Counted from the first letter of the stretch, positions 48,330 to 60,774 are shown. The stretch is DNA of 64,000 nucleotides from Natronorubrum aibiense (GCF_009392895.1 NZ_CP045488.1:1116001-1180000), one strand, 5' to 3'. Made by a program: numbers and translations. The notes: generated by a model not told the origin, from the sequence alone.

Positions 48330-50000
48330 ATGGCACAACAGATGGGCAACCAGCCCCTTATCGTTCTCTCGGAGGACAGCCAGCGGACGTCCGGCAAAGA
48401 CGCGCAGTCGATGAACGTACAGGCCGGCAAGGCCGTTGCCGAATCCGTACGGACCACACTCGGTCCGAAGGGGATGGACAAGATGCTCGTCGACTCGACG
48501 GGCAACGTCATCGTCACGAACGACGGCGTCACCCTACTCTCGGAGATGGAGATCGATCACCCGGCAGCGGACATGATCGTCGAAGTCGCCGAGACCCAGG
48601 AAGACGAAGTCGGTGACGGCACTACCAGCGCCGTCGTCATCTCCGGCGAACTCCTCAGTCAGGCCGAAGACCTGCTCGAGCAGGACATCCACGCGACCAC
48701 GCTCGCACAGGGATATCGCCAGGCCGCCGAGGAAGCTACCGAAGCCCTCGAGGAAGTCGCGATCGACGTCGAGCCCGACGACGACGAGATCTTAGAGCAG
48801 ATCGCCGCCACGGCGATGACCGGCAAGGGCGCAGAGAGCGCCCGCGACCTGCTCGCCCAGCTGGTCGTCGACGCCGTCCAGTCCGTCGCGGACGACGACG
48901 ACATCGACACGGACAACATCAAAGTCGAGAAGGTCGTCGGCGGCTCGATCGAGAACTCCGAGCTCGTCGAAGGCGTCATCGTCGACAAAGAGCGCGTCTC
49001 CGACAGCATGCCGTACTTCGCCGAGGACGCGAACGTCGCGATCATCGACGGTGCCCTCGAGATCAAAGAGACCGAGATCGACGCCGAGGTCAACGTCACC
49101 GACCCCGACCAGCTCGAGCAGTTCTTGGAGCAGGAAGAGGCTCAGCTGCGCGAGATGGCCGAGCAGGTCGCCGACGTCGGCGCTGACGTCGTCTTCGTCG
49201 ACGGCGGCATCGACGACATGGCCCAGCACTACCTCGCACAGGAGGGAATCATCGCCGTCCGCCGCGTCAAATCCAGCGATCAGGGCCAGCTCGCCCGCGC
49301 AACCGGCGCAACGCCCGTCTCGAGCGTCGACGACCTCACCGAGGACGACCTCGGCTTCGCCGGCAGCGTCGCCCAGAAGGAGATCGCCGGCGACCAGCGC
49401 ATCTTCGTCGAGGACGTCGAGGACGCAAAGGCCGTCACCCTCATCCTCCGCGGTGGCACCGAGCACGTCATCGACGAAGTCGACCGTGCCATCGAAGACT
49501 CGCTGGGCGTCGTCCGCACGACCCTCGAGGACGGCAAGGTCGTCGCCGGCGGCGGCGCACCCGAAGTCGAGCTCTCGCTCGCCCTGCGTGACTACGCCGA
49601 CTCCGTCGGTGGCCGCGAACAACTCGCCGTCGAGGCCTTCGCGGACGCCCTCGAAGTCATCCCACGCACCCTCGCAGAGAACGCAGGACTCGACCCCATC
49701 GACTCGCTGGTCGAGCTGCGCGCCGACCACGACGCTGGTGAGACCGCATCCGGCCTCGACGCCTACACCGGCGACACGATCGATATGGCCGAGGAAGGCG
49801 TCTACGAGCCGCTTCGCGTGAAGACCCAGGCCATCGAATCCGCCACGGAAGCCGCAGTCATGCTGCTCCGTATCGACGACGTCATCGCTGCTGGCGACCT
49901 CGCCGTCGCCGACGACGACGATGACGAAGAGATGCCACCGGGCGGCGGTGGCATGGGCGGCATGGGCGGTATGGGCGGCGGCATGGGCGGCATGATGTAA
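48330..50000 (+). CDS. thsA: thermosome subunit (group II chaperonin)
   Basis: 556 residues. Subunit of the double-ring ATP-dependent folding machine of archaea. [15 protein letters not shown] start, nucleotide-binding [22 protein letters not shown], catalytic GDGTTSAVV, and [12 protein letters not shown] are all present. The C-terminus ends in a Gly/Met tail ([17 protein letters not shown]) that projects into the cavity. The start is the ATG at 48330; a much longer in-frame extension upstream overlaps the MFS gene and lacks homology. Two TATA/BRE pairs upstream suggest two start sites. Confidence 0.97.
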   Translation: MAQQMGNQPLIVLSEDSQRTSGKDAQSMNVQAGKAVAESVRTTLGPKGMDKMLVDSTGNVIVTNDGVTLLSEMEIDHPAADMIVEVAETQEDEVGDGTTSAVVISGELLSQAEDLLEQDIHATTLAQGYRQAAEEATEALEEVAIDVEPDDDEILEQIAATAMTGKGAESARDLLAQLVVDAVQSVADDDDIDTDNIKVEKVVGGSIENSELVEGVIVDKERVSDSMPYFAEDANVAIIDGALEIKETEIDAEVNVTDPDQLEQFLEQEEAQLREMAEQVADVGADVVFVDGGIDDMAQHYLAQEGIIAVRRVKSSDQGQLARATGATPVSSVDDLTEDDLGFAGSVAQKEIAGDQRIFVEDVEDAKAVTLILRGGTEHVIDEVDRAIEDSLGVVRTTLEDGKVVAGGGAPEVELSLALRDYADSVGGREQLAVEAFADALEVIPRTLAENAGLDPIDSLVELRADHDAGETASGLDAYTGDTIDMAEEGVYEPLRVKTQAIESATEAAVMLLRIDDVIAAGDLAVADDDDDEEMPPGGGGMGGMGGMGGGMGGMM

Positions 50001-50201
50001 GCCACGGCGACGCCACCATACCCTCACTCGGGAGAACCGATCCGAAAGCACCTCCGTCGGCCCGTTTCACAGCTTCTGCTTCTCGACGGCTGTCGTCGAC
50101 GGACGTTCTGCCGTTTCGAATACGATCCCACGTACACCACTCGAGAACGGCACTCTCGGCAGTTAGCACGACTTAAGTAGGCGCCCGCAATATTCGCCAG
50201 C

Positions 50202-51194
50202 ATGAACACGCTTCTACTGGATAGCGGCGACGTCGACGAGTACGCCGCCCTCGCGGACGTCATCGATGCTGTCGAACAGGCATTCGGGGCCTTCGAACGC
50301 GGCGACACGCAGATGCCTGCAAAATCCTACATCGATCTGCCGCAGTACAACGGCGACTTCCGGTCGATGCCGGCGTATTTAGCGACCGACGAGTGGGACG
50401 CAGCCGGGCTGAAGTGGGTGAACGTCCACCCGGACAACCCCGCCGAGTACGACCTGCCGACCGTGCTGGGAACGATGATCTACTCCGATCCCGAAACCGC
50501 GTTCCCGCTGGCGATCCTGGACGGGACGATGCTCACGATGAAACGCACCGGTGCGGCAGCGGCCGTCGCGACCGACTATCTGGCCGTCGAGGACGCCACG
50601 ACGCTCGGCATCGTCGGAGCCGGCGTCCAGTCGTACACCCAACTCGAGGCCATCAGCGAAGTCCGCCCGATCGAGGAGGTCGTCGTCTCCGATCTCGATG
50701 AGGACCGCATCGAGCGATTCATCGACGCGTTCGGCGACGAGTTCGACGTTCGCGCCGGCTCGATTTCGGAAGCTGGCCACTGTGACGTGCTCTCGACGGT
50801 CACCCCGGTCGAGGACCCCATCGTCGGCCTCGAGGACGTCGGCAACCACACCCACGTCAACGCCATCGGTGCCGACGCGGAAGGCAAACACGAACTCGCC
50901 GACAAACTGTTGCAGGCGGCGCGGATCGTCATCGACGACCACGAACAGTGTACTCACTCCGGCGAGATCAACGTCCCCTACCACGAGGGCGTGCTGACCG
51001 ACGACGACATCCACGGCGAGATCGGAGAACTCGTCGTCGGCGCGAAAGCCGGCCGAACCGACGAGACGGGCGTCACCGTCTTCGACTCGACGGGGCTGGC
51101 GATTCAGGACGTCGCCGCGGCCCACGTCGTCTACGAGAACGCCCGCGCCGACGGCGCTGGCTACGACTTCGGCCTGATCGACACCGAGCGGTAG
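50202..51194 (+). CDS. alanine dehydrogenase/ornithine cyclodeaminase family
   Basis: 330 residues. Rossmann enzyme with NAD-binding GIVGAGVQSYTQLEAI (about 137-152), FRSMPAYL and KWVNVHPDNP for substrate binding, and TMKRTGAAAAVATDYLA. The sequence fits the archaeal alanine dehydrogenase branch of the ornithine cyclodeaminase family. Alanine versus ornithine as substrate cannot be settled by eye. An ACTTAAGTAG box at 50171-50180 may be its TATA element, about 25 bases before the ATG. Confidence 0.85.
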   Translation: MNTLLLDSGDVDEYAALADVIDAVEQAFGAFERGDTQMPAKSYIDLPQYNGDFRSMPAYLATDEWDAAGLKWVNVHPDNPAEYDLPTVLGTMIYSDPETAFPLAILDGTMLTMKRTGAAAAVATDYLAVEDATTLGIVGAGVQSYTQLEAISEVRPIEEVVVSDLDEDRIERFIDAFGDEFDVRAGSISEAGHCDVLSTVTPVEDPIVGLEDVGNHTHVNAIGADAEGKHELADKLLQAARIVIDDHEQCTHSGEINVPYHEGVLTDDDIHGEIGELVVGAKAGRTDETGVTVFDSTGLAIQDVAAAHVVYENARADGAGYDFGLIDTER

Positions 51195-51249
51195 GCGCGC
51201 TGTCGCGATCCACACCGAACACCGGTCAAAAAACGAGCGCGAAGCCGGG

Positions 51250-51334
51250 TCATACGGACTACTGTAAGTCGTTTCCGGCGCATCCGCAGACGGGTTGCGG
51301 ATGCGCCGATAAACAATTACAGCAGACCGTATCA
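51250..51334. repeat. 85-bp palindromic element between convergent genes
   Basis: Imperfect outer inverted repeat (CATACGGACTACTGTAA at 51251-51267 against TTACAGCAGACCGTAT at 51317-51332, 14 of 16 paired) encloses a perfect 13-bp stem CGGCGCATCCGCA/TGCGGATGCGCCG (51276-51288/51296-51308). It ends on the TGA stop of the sugar porter gene. Repeats with CATACGG...CTGTAA ends recur in haloarchaeal intergenic regions as I recall. It may act as a bidirectional terminator or be a mini mobile element. Confidence 0.6.
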
Positions 51335-52768
51335 GTCGTCCGCGTCCGCCACGGACGGCTGATCGGTTTCGCGTCCAAACGCCGTCTCACGCAGGTCGGC
51401 TTCGATCTCCTCGAGCGACCGACCTTTCGTTTCTGGAACGAGCTGGTAACAGAAGACGAGCGCCAGCAGCGAGAGCGCGCCGTACAGCCAGAACGTCCCG
51501 GACTGCCCGAAGACGTCGACGAGTCGCAGGAACGTCAGCGAGACGATCAGGTTGCCGGCCCAGTTGATGACCGTGACGACGCCCATCGCGGTCCCGCGAA
51601 CTTCCATCGGATAGATTTCGGAGATCATCAGCCAGAACACCGGGCCGAGCCCGATCGCGAAGAACCCGACGTACAGCATCAGGCTCCCGGTCGCGAGCCA
51701 GCCGACGATTCCCGAGAGGCCGGGAAGGTAGAACGCAGCCCCGAGGATGGCGAGCATGCCGGTCATCCCGGCCAGCCCCGTCAACAACAGCGGCCGACGG
51801 CCGGTACGGTCTATCAACAGGACCGCGACGACGGTCATCGCGACGTTGACCGCGCCAATTCCGACGGTCGCGAGGATCGACGCCGTATCCTCGAAGCCGG
51901 TCGACTCGAGGATCGTCGGCGCGTAGTACATGACCGTGTTGATGCCCGTGACCTGCTGGAAGACCGCCAGCCCGACGCCGACGACCAGCATCGGCCGAAC
52001 CCACGGCTCGAGCAGGTCGCGAAGCGTGCCGGACTCGGTTTTGATCGTAGTTTTGATCTCACGCAGTTCCTCGTCGACCCGGCTCTCGGTTCGGGTCCGG
52101 GAGAGCACCGCTCGAGCGTCCGACTCGCGACCCTGCTCGTAGAGCCAGCGCGGACTCTCCGGCATGAACACCATCCCGACGAACAGGACGGCTGCCGGAA
52201 TCATGCCCAGCCCGAGCATCCAGCGCCACTCGCCGCCGCTCGAGAACGCGTAGTTGACGAGATAGGCGATCAGGATCCCGCTGGTGATCGTGAGCTGATT
52301 GAGCGACACCAGCGAGCCGCGGATCTTCGGCGGCGAGATCTCGGAGATATACAGCGGGCCGACGACGGAGGCGAACCCGACGCCGATTCCGTCGACGATC
52401 CGTCCGACGATCAGCACTTCGACGGTCGGGGCGATCGCCATGATGAGCGAGCCGACGAAGAAGACGACTGCGCCGATCAAGATGAGGCGGCGGCGGCCGA
52501 GTCGATCAGCCAAACGCCCGCCGAGGGCAGCTCCGATGATCGCGCCGATCATCGCCCCGCTGACGATGATCCCCTCGACGTACGAGGGATTCAACGAATA
52601 GCCCAGAACCGTCGCCAGTTCGAACGTCTCACGAACGTAGAGCATCGCACCGGAGATCACGCCGGTATCGAACCCGAACAGTAACCCGTTGAGCGCGGCG
52701 AGGGCCGCGACGACGTAGACGAACGAGTTCCGTTCGTCGGCTGTCTCTCCGGTCGGTGTAGCTGTCAT
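51332..52768 (-). CDS. sugar porter family MFS transporter
   Basis: 478 residues, 12 helices. All sugar porter signatures are visible: GRLADRLGRRRLI after helix 2, PLYISEISPPKIRG (PETP-like) after helix 4, PESPRWLYEQGRE before the central loop, QQVTGINTVMYYAPTI in helix 7, and VPETKGRSLEEIE at the end. Likely a sugar/proton or sugar/sodium symporter; the sugar is unknown. The ATG at 52766-52768 is preferred to an earlier in-frame TTG or GTG region. Confidence 0.93.
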   Translation of the reverse strand: MTATPTGETADERNSFVYVVAALAALNGLLFGFDTGVISGAMLYVRETFELATVLGYSLNPSYVEGIIVSGAMIGAIIGAALGGRLADRLGRRRLILIGAVVFFVGSLIMAIAPTVEVLIVGRIVDGIGVGFASVVGPLYISEISPPKIRGSLVSLNQLTITSGILIAYLVNYAFSSGGEWRWMLGLGMIPAAVLFVGMVFMPESPRWLYEQGRESDARAVLSRTRTESRVDEELREIKTTIKTESGTLRDLLEPWVRPMLVVGVGLAVFQQVTGINTVMYYAPTILESTGFEDTASILATVGIGAVNVAMTVVAVLLIDRTGRRPLLLTGLAGMTGMLAILGAAFYLPGLSGIVGWLATGSLMLYVGFFAIGLGPVFWLMISEIYPMEVRGTAMGVVTVINWAGNLIVSLTFLRLVDVFGQSGTFWLYGALSLLALVFCYQLVPETKGRSLEEIEADLRETAFGRETDQPSVADADD

Positions 52769-52941
52769 GGATAAAACTTCATGATGTTCTCTCACATCGT
52801 AGTTAACAAATGTAGCGATGTCGGCCACGAAGCATCAACGTGAAAACGAGTTCGAGCGAACCACCATGAGCCACGAGAACGGTACTCGCGGAGGGTACGA
52901 CGAGTATCGTATTCGAACAGCTCGATATTCAGACAGGACGA

Positions 52942-53766
52942 TTACGCATCGCGCAGCCGTCGGGGAACCGATCCCGTCATCGAGAGTTCACCGCAGTAGT
53001 AGGCGACCGGGTCAGCCGTCGGTTCCGGGAGCTCGTTCGCCTCGAGCATGGAATTGTCGTGGATCGTGACGTCGGCGGGCTGCAACGGCCAGCGATCGTG
53101 TGCGATTTCCCCGGTCAGGACACCCCTGCGTTCGGCGGCGTAGAAGCGCCGTCGCTCGGTGAGCCAGTGGGCGAGCGTCCCCGACTCCGGCCTGAACACG
53201 GCACCATCGGGGCGATACGTCGCCGAAAACCGCGCGGGCGTTCGATCGACGTGAAAGCGTGGCCGAGCGCCAGTCCCAGTCTGTCCGCGCGTACTCGAGA
53301 ACGAGACGGTCTCGCCGTCGGTGCTGACCCGCATGTGGGCGTGATAGACCGGCAACCGGGTCGCTCGACCGACTGCGGCGGCGATCAGCGGACTCCCGAC
53401 GTCGATACTGAAAAAGAACAAGCCGGGATCGCCGCGATAGCGGACGTACGTCCGGACGTTGAGTTCGGCGACCGCCGTCCGGAGGGCCGGCGGCGTTCCA
53501 CGGATGCCGACGTCCGTGAGCACGAACGGGAGCACGCTCATCCAGGCGTCGCCGTTTCGCGTCTCGAGCGTCAACTCGTCGGGCACGTGCGATCGAAGCG
53601 CGTCGGGATCGACCGGCCAGTTGACGAACAGGCCGTCACGCCACGTCATCGACGCGACGTGAGGTGCCGTGGGCGACGATCCGTCGCCGAACGTCCATCG
53701 AAACGGGTCCGTACGCGTGCGCGTTCGTGTCCGTCGCCGCGTCTGTCTGGTGTGCTGATCAGTCAT
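52942..53766 (-). CDS. DUF2071 (YqjF-like) protein
   Basis: 274 residues from ATG 53764-53766. DUF2071 is recognisable by MTWRDGLFVNWPVDPDAL, VPDELTLETRNGDAW, ELNVRTYVRYRGDPGLFFFSIDV and the YHAHM region. Fold related to acetoacetate decarboxylase-like barrels, with unknown activity. A basic N-terminal tract of Arg-Thr repeats (about 8-18) is unusual. A TATA-like TTTATATCG lies about 50 bases upstream (53812-53820). Confidence 0.85.
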   Translation of the reverse strand: MTDQHTRQTRRRTRTRTRTDPFRWTFGDGSSPTAPHVASMTWRDGLFVNWPVDPDALRSHVPDELTLETRNGDAWMSVLPFVLTDVGIRGTPPALRTAVAELNVRTYVRYRGDPGLFFFSIDVGSPLIAAAVGRATRLPVYHAHMRVSTDGETVSFSSTRGQTGTGARPRFHVDRTPARFSATYRPDGAVFRPESGTLAHWLTERRRFYAAERRGVLTGEIAHDRWPLQPADVTIHDNSMLEANELPEPTADPVAYYCGELSMTGSVPRRLRDA

Positions 53767-53935
53767 CCTCGAGCGCCAGCCACGTGGCCGTATCAGACGA
53801 CACGACGGACAGCGATATAAATCGGACAGTCGCCTGTCAGAACCGGTGGTAGTTTCGTCAGCACGCTCCGAACAGTCGAAAGCACAGCAGTCGACCAGCG
53901 GACCGGACCGCTGGTACTCGTGACCACAGCGTATC

Positions 53936-56593
<2,658 letters not shown>

Positions 56594-56620
56594 TGCTGTA
56601 TAGACGTGCGAACTCGCTCC

Positions 56621-56628
56621 TTATAATG
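56621..56628 (-). promoter_or_regulatory. TATA box of leuS
   Basis: CATTATAA on the minus strand, centred about 32 bases before the leuS ATG, with transcription expected to begin a few bases before the start codon. Confidence 0.55.
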
Positions 56629-56829
56629 ACTGCGAGGCGACTACCGCTGCCTCGAGACCGTAATACGGGTCGGGACGGCGGCGAACCACCGCCATTCGCA
56701 CACCTGCTGGTGATCCGTCGATGCACACGACTTGAGCGTGCTTCGAACAGCACGAAAATCCGGATATATCGTCGTTTCGGGGCCTGTGTAGCCGAAATGT
56801 TTGAACACTGTGGCGACCTATACGGTGCG

Positions 56830-57252
56830 ATGAGTCAGGATCGATTCACCACCGACATCTCGACCGCACTGGCCGACGAACTCGTCAGTATCGCTCGAAC
56901 CGGACTCGGCGACGAGCTTCGCAGCGTCATCTACTTCACGCCGACGACGTTCGACGTCCTCTACGTCAGACAGGACATCTACGAGTCGCACGCGGACGCT
57001 CGCCGCGCCAAATCACCGCTGGTCGACCTCGAGTCCGTCGGGTTCGTGGAAGCGCCCGTCCGCAGCGCGCTCTCGGGGTCCGACGGCAGCATCGAACTCG
57101 GCCCGTACTCGTTTACCATCCGCGTCCACGACAACGGGTTCGTCGTCAGAAAGCTCGTCGGTGACGTCGGCGTGCTCCTGACGACCGACAGTATGGATAT
57201 CGCGGCGTTCAGGGATGCAGCGACCGCGATCGAGCGGCACCTGCACCAGTAG
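56830..57252 (+). CDS. small haloarchaeal protein (DUF7522-like)
   Basis: 140 residues from ATG 56830. Alpha/beta protein with LADELVSIARTGLGDELRSVIYFTP, FDVLYVRQDIYESH and a C-terminal half ending in IAAFRDAATAIERHL, similar to haloarchaeal DUF7522 proteins. An upstream in-frame ATG at 56797 would add 11 residues. A TATA-like GGATATATCG at 56761-56770 could serve either start. Function unknown. Confidence 0.7.
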   Translation: MSQDRFTTDISTALADELVSIARTGLGDELRSVIYFTPTTFDVLYVRQDIYESHADARRAKSPLVDLESVGFVEAPVRSALSGSDGSIELGPYSFTIRVHDNGFVVRKLVGDVGVLLTTDSMDIAAFRDAATAIERHLHQ

Positions 57253-57316
57253 GTGTTTCGACCGTCGATAGTCGACCACGGCGAACGATCGCCGCACAGT
57301 CGCTGTCGATTCCGTG

Positions 57317-57736
57317 CTACTCGATGTCGATCGCTTTCGACTCGGCGTCACCGCCGACTTTCGGGAGCCGAACCGTCAACACGCCGTTTTCGTGACCCGC
57401 CGTCACCGACTCCTCGTCAACCGGTTCCGGGAGCCGAATGCGGCGACTCACCGACGTTCGGGTCCGCTCGCGCCGGAGATAGCGGTCGCCCTCGTGTGTG
57501 AAGTCCTCTCCGCGGTCGGCGTCGAGGCGAAGGGTCCCCTCCGAGAGCGTCAGCTCGATGTCGTCGGTTTCGTAGCCCGGCAGATCGGCCGTGACGACGT
57601 ACTCCTCGTCGGTGTCGACGACGTTGACCGGGACGGAGCCGGGAACCTGCAACCCGCCGCCGGTCATTCCTTCCTCGACCTGTCGGCTGACGCGGTCGAG
57701 CATCTCCTCGATCTCCTCGAACGGGTTTCCTCGCAT
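57317..57736 (-). CDS. Hsp20/alpha-crystallin small heat-shock protein
   Basis: 139 residues from ATG 57734-57736 (MRGNPFEEIEEML). The alpha-crystallin domain spans about 40-125 with VPVNVVDTDEEYVVTADLPGYE, RRIRLPEPVDEES and the A-x-x-x-NGVLTVRLPK consensus. A short C-terminal extension lacks a clear IXI motif (it ends AIDIE). ATP-independent holdase. PrxQ lies 89 bases upstream on the same strand. Confidence 0.93.
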   Translation of the reverse strand: MRGNPFEEIEEMLDRVSRQVEEGMTGGGLQVPGSVPVNVVDTDEEYVVTADLPGYETDDIELTLSEGTLRLDADRGEDFTHEGDRYLRRERTRTSVSRRIRLPEPVDEESVTAGHENGVLTVRLPKVGGDAESKAIDIE

Positions 57737-57825
57737 ACGCGACGATACGCCCTCGAGTGGGATAAATTCTGCCCGGGACCCGAGGTCAGAAGGCGGCTGC
57801 GTGCGGTTCCGCATCGACCGGAGCG

Positions 57826-58281
57826 CTACTCGGGAAGCGAGACGAGGCCGTCTTCGAGCGCGTCGAGCAACACGTCCCGCGCGTGGCCGTCCGGATCGAC
57901 GTTTTCGTAGACGGCTTGTACCTCGCCGTCGGCGAGGACAAAGGTCGTCCGCGCGGTCTTCCCGTCCCGAAGGTCGACATCGAAGGCGTCGGCGATCTCG
58001 GCGTCAGGATCGGCTAGCAGGTCGAACTCGAGGCCCTCCTGTTCGCAGAACGCTTCGTGGGAATCGACGTCGTCAGTCGAGACGCCGTAGACATCGACAC
58101 CGGCATCGTGGTAGGTCTCGCGCTCGCGCTGGAACTGGTTCGCCTCGATCGTACAGCCGGGCGTGTCGTCTCGCGGGTAAAAGTAGAGGACGGTCGGCTC
58201 GTCGAACTCGAGGGTAAGGGTATCGCCGTCCTGAGTCGGTGCGGTCACGGTGGGCGCGTCGTCGCCGGCGTCGAGCGTCAT
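57826..58281 (-). CDS. bcp: thiol peroxidase, PrxQ/Bcp type
   Basis: 151 residues. Reduces peroxides via the peroxidatic Cys43 in YPRDDTPGCTIEANQF. The resolving Cys of the common type (five residues on) is replaced by Asn48; the only other Cys is Cys79 (AFCEQEG), 36 residues away, matching the alpha3-type PrxQ arrangement. Thioredoxin-dependent regeneration expected. Confidence 0.93.
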   Translation of the reverse strand: MTLDAGDDAPTVTAPTQDGDTLTLEFDEPTVLYFYPRDDTPGCTIEANQFQRERETYHDAGVDVYGVSTDDVDSHEAFCEQEGLEFDLLADPDAEIADAFDVDLRDGKTARTTFVLADGEVQAVYENVDPDGHARDVLLDALEDGLVSLPE

Positions 58282-58351
58282 GTGACCGACTACCGTGCGT
58301 GGTCTAAAACAGATTTCGATGGCCGAGGTGAGCCGCCGTTACGGAGAGTCA

Positions 58352-58394
<43 letters not shown>

Positions 58395-58485
58395 CCCCTT
58401 CACATCCTACAGTTCGATGGCACGGCTGGATATTCCACGCTGCGCAATCCATACCTTCATGTAGGTCTTTCTACATAGGTTACGT

Positions 58486-59821
58486 ATGGCGAAACAGGTC
58501 GTCACCCGCACCTACACTGCTTCCATCAGGAACCAGTCACAGGTGCAAGACGACCTCGATTCGCTCGGGTTCTCAGCATCGAAACTCTGGAACGTCGGAC
58601 GGTGGACAATCAGTCGTGTCTGGGATGAAATCGGCTACATCCCCGAACACGACGAACTCACCGCGTACCTCAAGAGCCACGAACGCTACGATGACCTGCA
58701 TTCTCAGTCAAGTTCGTTCGAGACGGCGAAGCCGTCTCGTGATGCCAATGAGCTTCGCTCATTGAGCACAGCGCGTTCTTCAAGAACTCGCTGAAGCGTT
58801 CAACGGCTGGTACGGCAAACGACGCAACGGAGATACGAACGCGAACCCGCCCGGCTACCGCAAACACGGCGACAAACACCCACGTTCCACAGTCACATTC
58901 AAAGCCGCTGGTTTCAAACTCGACACCCAGTACAACCGCGTTCGACTCTCAAAAGGGTCGAACCTCAAGGAGTACTGGTCGGACTTCATCCTCTGCGAAT
59001 ACCAAACTCGTCCCGACGTTGACCTCTCCACCGTGGAGGGCGTTCAACAAGTCAGGGCCGTTTGGACAGGGGATGAATGGGAACTGCACTTCGTGTGTAA
59101 AGTCGAGGTCGAAGTGTCCGAAGCACCGGGTGAGAAGACAGTGGGTGTTGACCTTGGCATCAACAACTTCGCCGCACTCGCCTATGAAGACGGTCACGCC
59201 GAACTGTACCCGCTGAACTGCCTGAAGCAGGACGACTACTACTTCAGCAAGCGTATCGCTCGCTGTGATGACTCTGGTTCCGAGCAAGCCACTCGGTTGA
59301 ACCAGAAGAAGTCCGCTCGCCGCACTCACTACTTCCATACCCTCTCGAAACACATCGTTCAACAGTGTGTGGACGAGGGAGTTGGAACGATTGTGGTGGG
59401 CGACCTCTCCGGTATCCGTGAGGACGAGGAGAACGGCGAGTCGAAGAACTGGGGCAAGCACGGCAACCTTGACTTGCACTCGTGGGCGTTCGATCGTTTC
59501 ACCTCGATGCTTGAATACAAGGCCGAGATGGAGGGAATCACGGTTGAGCAAGTATCTGAGCGTGACACGTCGAAGTCGTGTTCGTGTTGTGGTCGCAAGC
59601 GTGACGGGAATCGTGTTGAACGCGGGTTGTACGTCTGCGACGAGTGTGGTACGGTGGCGAACGCGGACGTGAACGGTGCTGAGAACATTCGACAGAAAGT
59701 ATCTCCGAGTCTCGCCACGGATGGCGGTGATAGGAGTAACGGCTGGTTGGCACAGCCATCAACGTTCCTGTTTGACAAGGAAACTGGTGCGTTCGCACCG
59801 CAAGAACAGGTCACGTCGTAA
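58486..59821 (+). pseudogene. tnpB: TnpB interrupted by a double-hairpin insertion
   Basis: The first 75 codons (MAKQVVTRTYTASI to LHSQS, 58486-58712) and the rest from about 58768 (RVLQELAEAFNGWYGKRRNG onward, to 59821) are in different frames, separated by about 55 inserted bases. The remainder has RuvC-I Asp in VGVDLGINNFAAL, RuvC-II region VVGDLSGI with Gly at the canonical Glu position, zinc ribbon CSCCG/CDECG and RuvC-III Asp in ANADVNGAENI. A Glu in VSERDTSKSC may replace the missing one. Without the insertion the protein would be about 425 residues. Confidence 0.85.
58713..58767. repeat. double-hairpin insertion in tnpB
   Basis: Two perfect 8-bp stems with 3-base loops: GAGACGGC/GCCGTCTC (loop GAA, 58720-58738) and CAATGAGC/GCTCATTG (loop TTC, 58746-58764), 7 bases apart. 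The length (about 55) shifts the reading frame. Same layout as 1590-1635. Confidence 0.75.
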
Positions 59822-59875
59822 ACCACAATATCCCAACGCGGGAATCCTCGCCCTTCAGGGCGGGGAGGATGTCAA
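59700..59875 (+). ncRNA. candidate omega RNA of the 58.3-kb TnpB element
   Basis: End of tnpB plus right end. Stems GGCTG/CAGCC (59741-59745/59753-59757), CCTGTT/AACAGG (59767-59772/59805-59810) with an inner GGTGC/GCACC, and the terminal hairpin (59846-59865). Each of the three main stems has a counterpart with paired changes in the relic at 1830-1980. The guide after 59875 would match the pheA 3' end, i.e. the empty donor site next to TTAC. Confidence 0.5.
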
Positions 59876-60684
59876 TCGACGACGTGTTCGGTGTCGTACG
59901 AGCCGAGCCGTCGGACCCAGCCGTTCTCGGCCAACTCTTCGAGATCCTGAATCGCTTCTTTCGTCCGTGCTTCGTAGAGGCCAGCCTCGATGTCGATGTG
60001 GAAGACGTAGTCGCCCAACCGCTGCCCGCTGGGCCGGGATTCGACGCGCGTGAGGTTGATCTCACGGTCCGCGAAGGGCTCGAGCAGTTCGAGCAACAGT
60101 CCCGGGTAGTTCGCGTTCGGGTAGACGACGAGCGTGGACTTGCCGCCGCCTTTCGAGCGCTCCTCGGCGGGTGCGAGCGCGAAGAATCGAGTCGCGTTCG
60201 AGTCCTGATCCTGAATGTCCTCGGCCAGCACCTCGAGGCCGTCGCCGCCGTTGTCGGGGTGTCCGATACCGGCGATCGACGGGTCGTCGCGGGCGAACTC
60301 GACGCCCTGGGCGGTACTCGCGACGGCCTCGAGCGTGGCGTTGGGGTACTCGCGGTCGAGATAGGAGCGACACTGGGCCAGCGCCTGTGAGTGGCTGGCG
60401 ATGGTGTCGAACTCCGACCCCTGAGCGAGCAAGGCGTGTCTGATCGGGGTGACGATCTCGCGGACGACGGCGACGTCGTACTCCGCGAGCGCATCGAGGC
60501 TCTCCGTGACGCTGCCTTCGATGCTGTTTTCGATCGGGATGACGCCGCGGTCGTACTCGCCGCGGGCGACGGCGTCGACGATCGACGTGACCGACTGACG
60601 GAAATCGATCTCGTCAGCGTCGGCGATCGCCGTCGCGGCCCGGTGTGAGTACGTTCCTTCGGGACCGAGCGTGACTGCAGTCAT
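59872..60684 (-). CDS. pheA: prephenate dehydratase
   Basis: 270 residues. Converts prephenate to phenylpyruvate in Phe synthesis. LGPEGTYSH start, IPIENSIEGSVTESLD, catalytic TRF motif in NATRFFALA (about 163-171) and a C-terminal ACT domain (about 185-265, with ESRPSGQRLGDYVFHIDIE, the Phe-binding ESRP). No chorismate mutase domain is fused. Its TGA is provided by the right end of the TnpB element. Confidence 0.96.
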   Translation of the reverse strand: MTAVTLGPEGTYSHRAATAIADADEIDFRQSVTSIVDAVARGEYDRGVIPIENSIEGSVTESLDALAEYDVAVVREIVTPIRHALLAQGSEFDTIASHSQALAQCRSYLDREYPNATLEAVASTAQGVEFARDDPSIAGIGHPDNGGDGLEVLAEDIQDQDSNATRFFALAPAEERSKGGGKSTLVVYPNANYPGLLLELLEPFADREINLTRVESRPSGQRLGDYVFHIDIEAGLYEARTKEAIQDLEELAENGWVRRLGSYDTEHVVD

Positions 60685-60774
60685 TGGGTTGTGCTACCGG
60701 GGATGGGATCAAAAGACCTCGGGTCCGGCGCGACGACGCGGACGGACTCGAGACACGGACCGGCTCGCCGTCGA

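Noticed and set aside
52818-53069. 83-codon plus-strand ORF between the sugar porter and DUF2071 genes
   Set aside because: Its second half is antisense to DUF2071 and becomes Arg/Ser-rich; no domain recognised.
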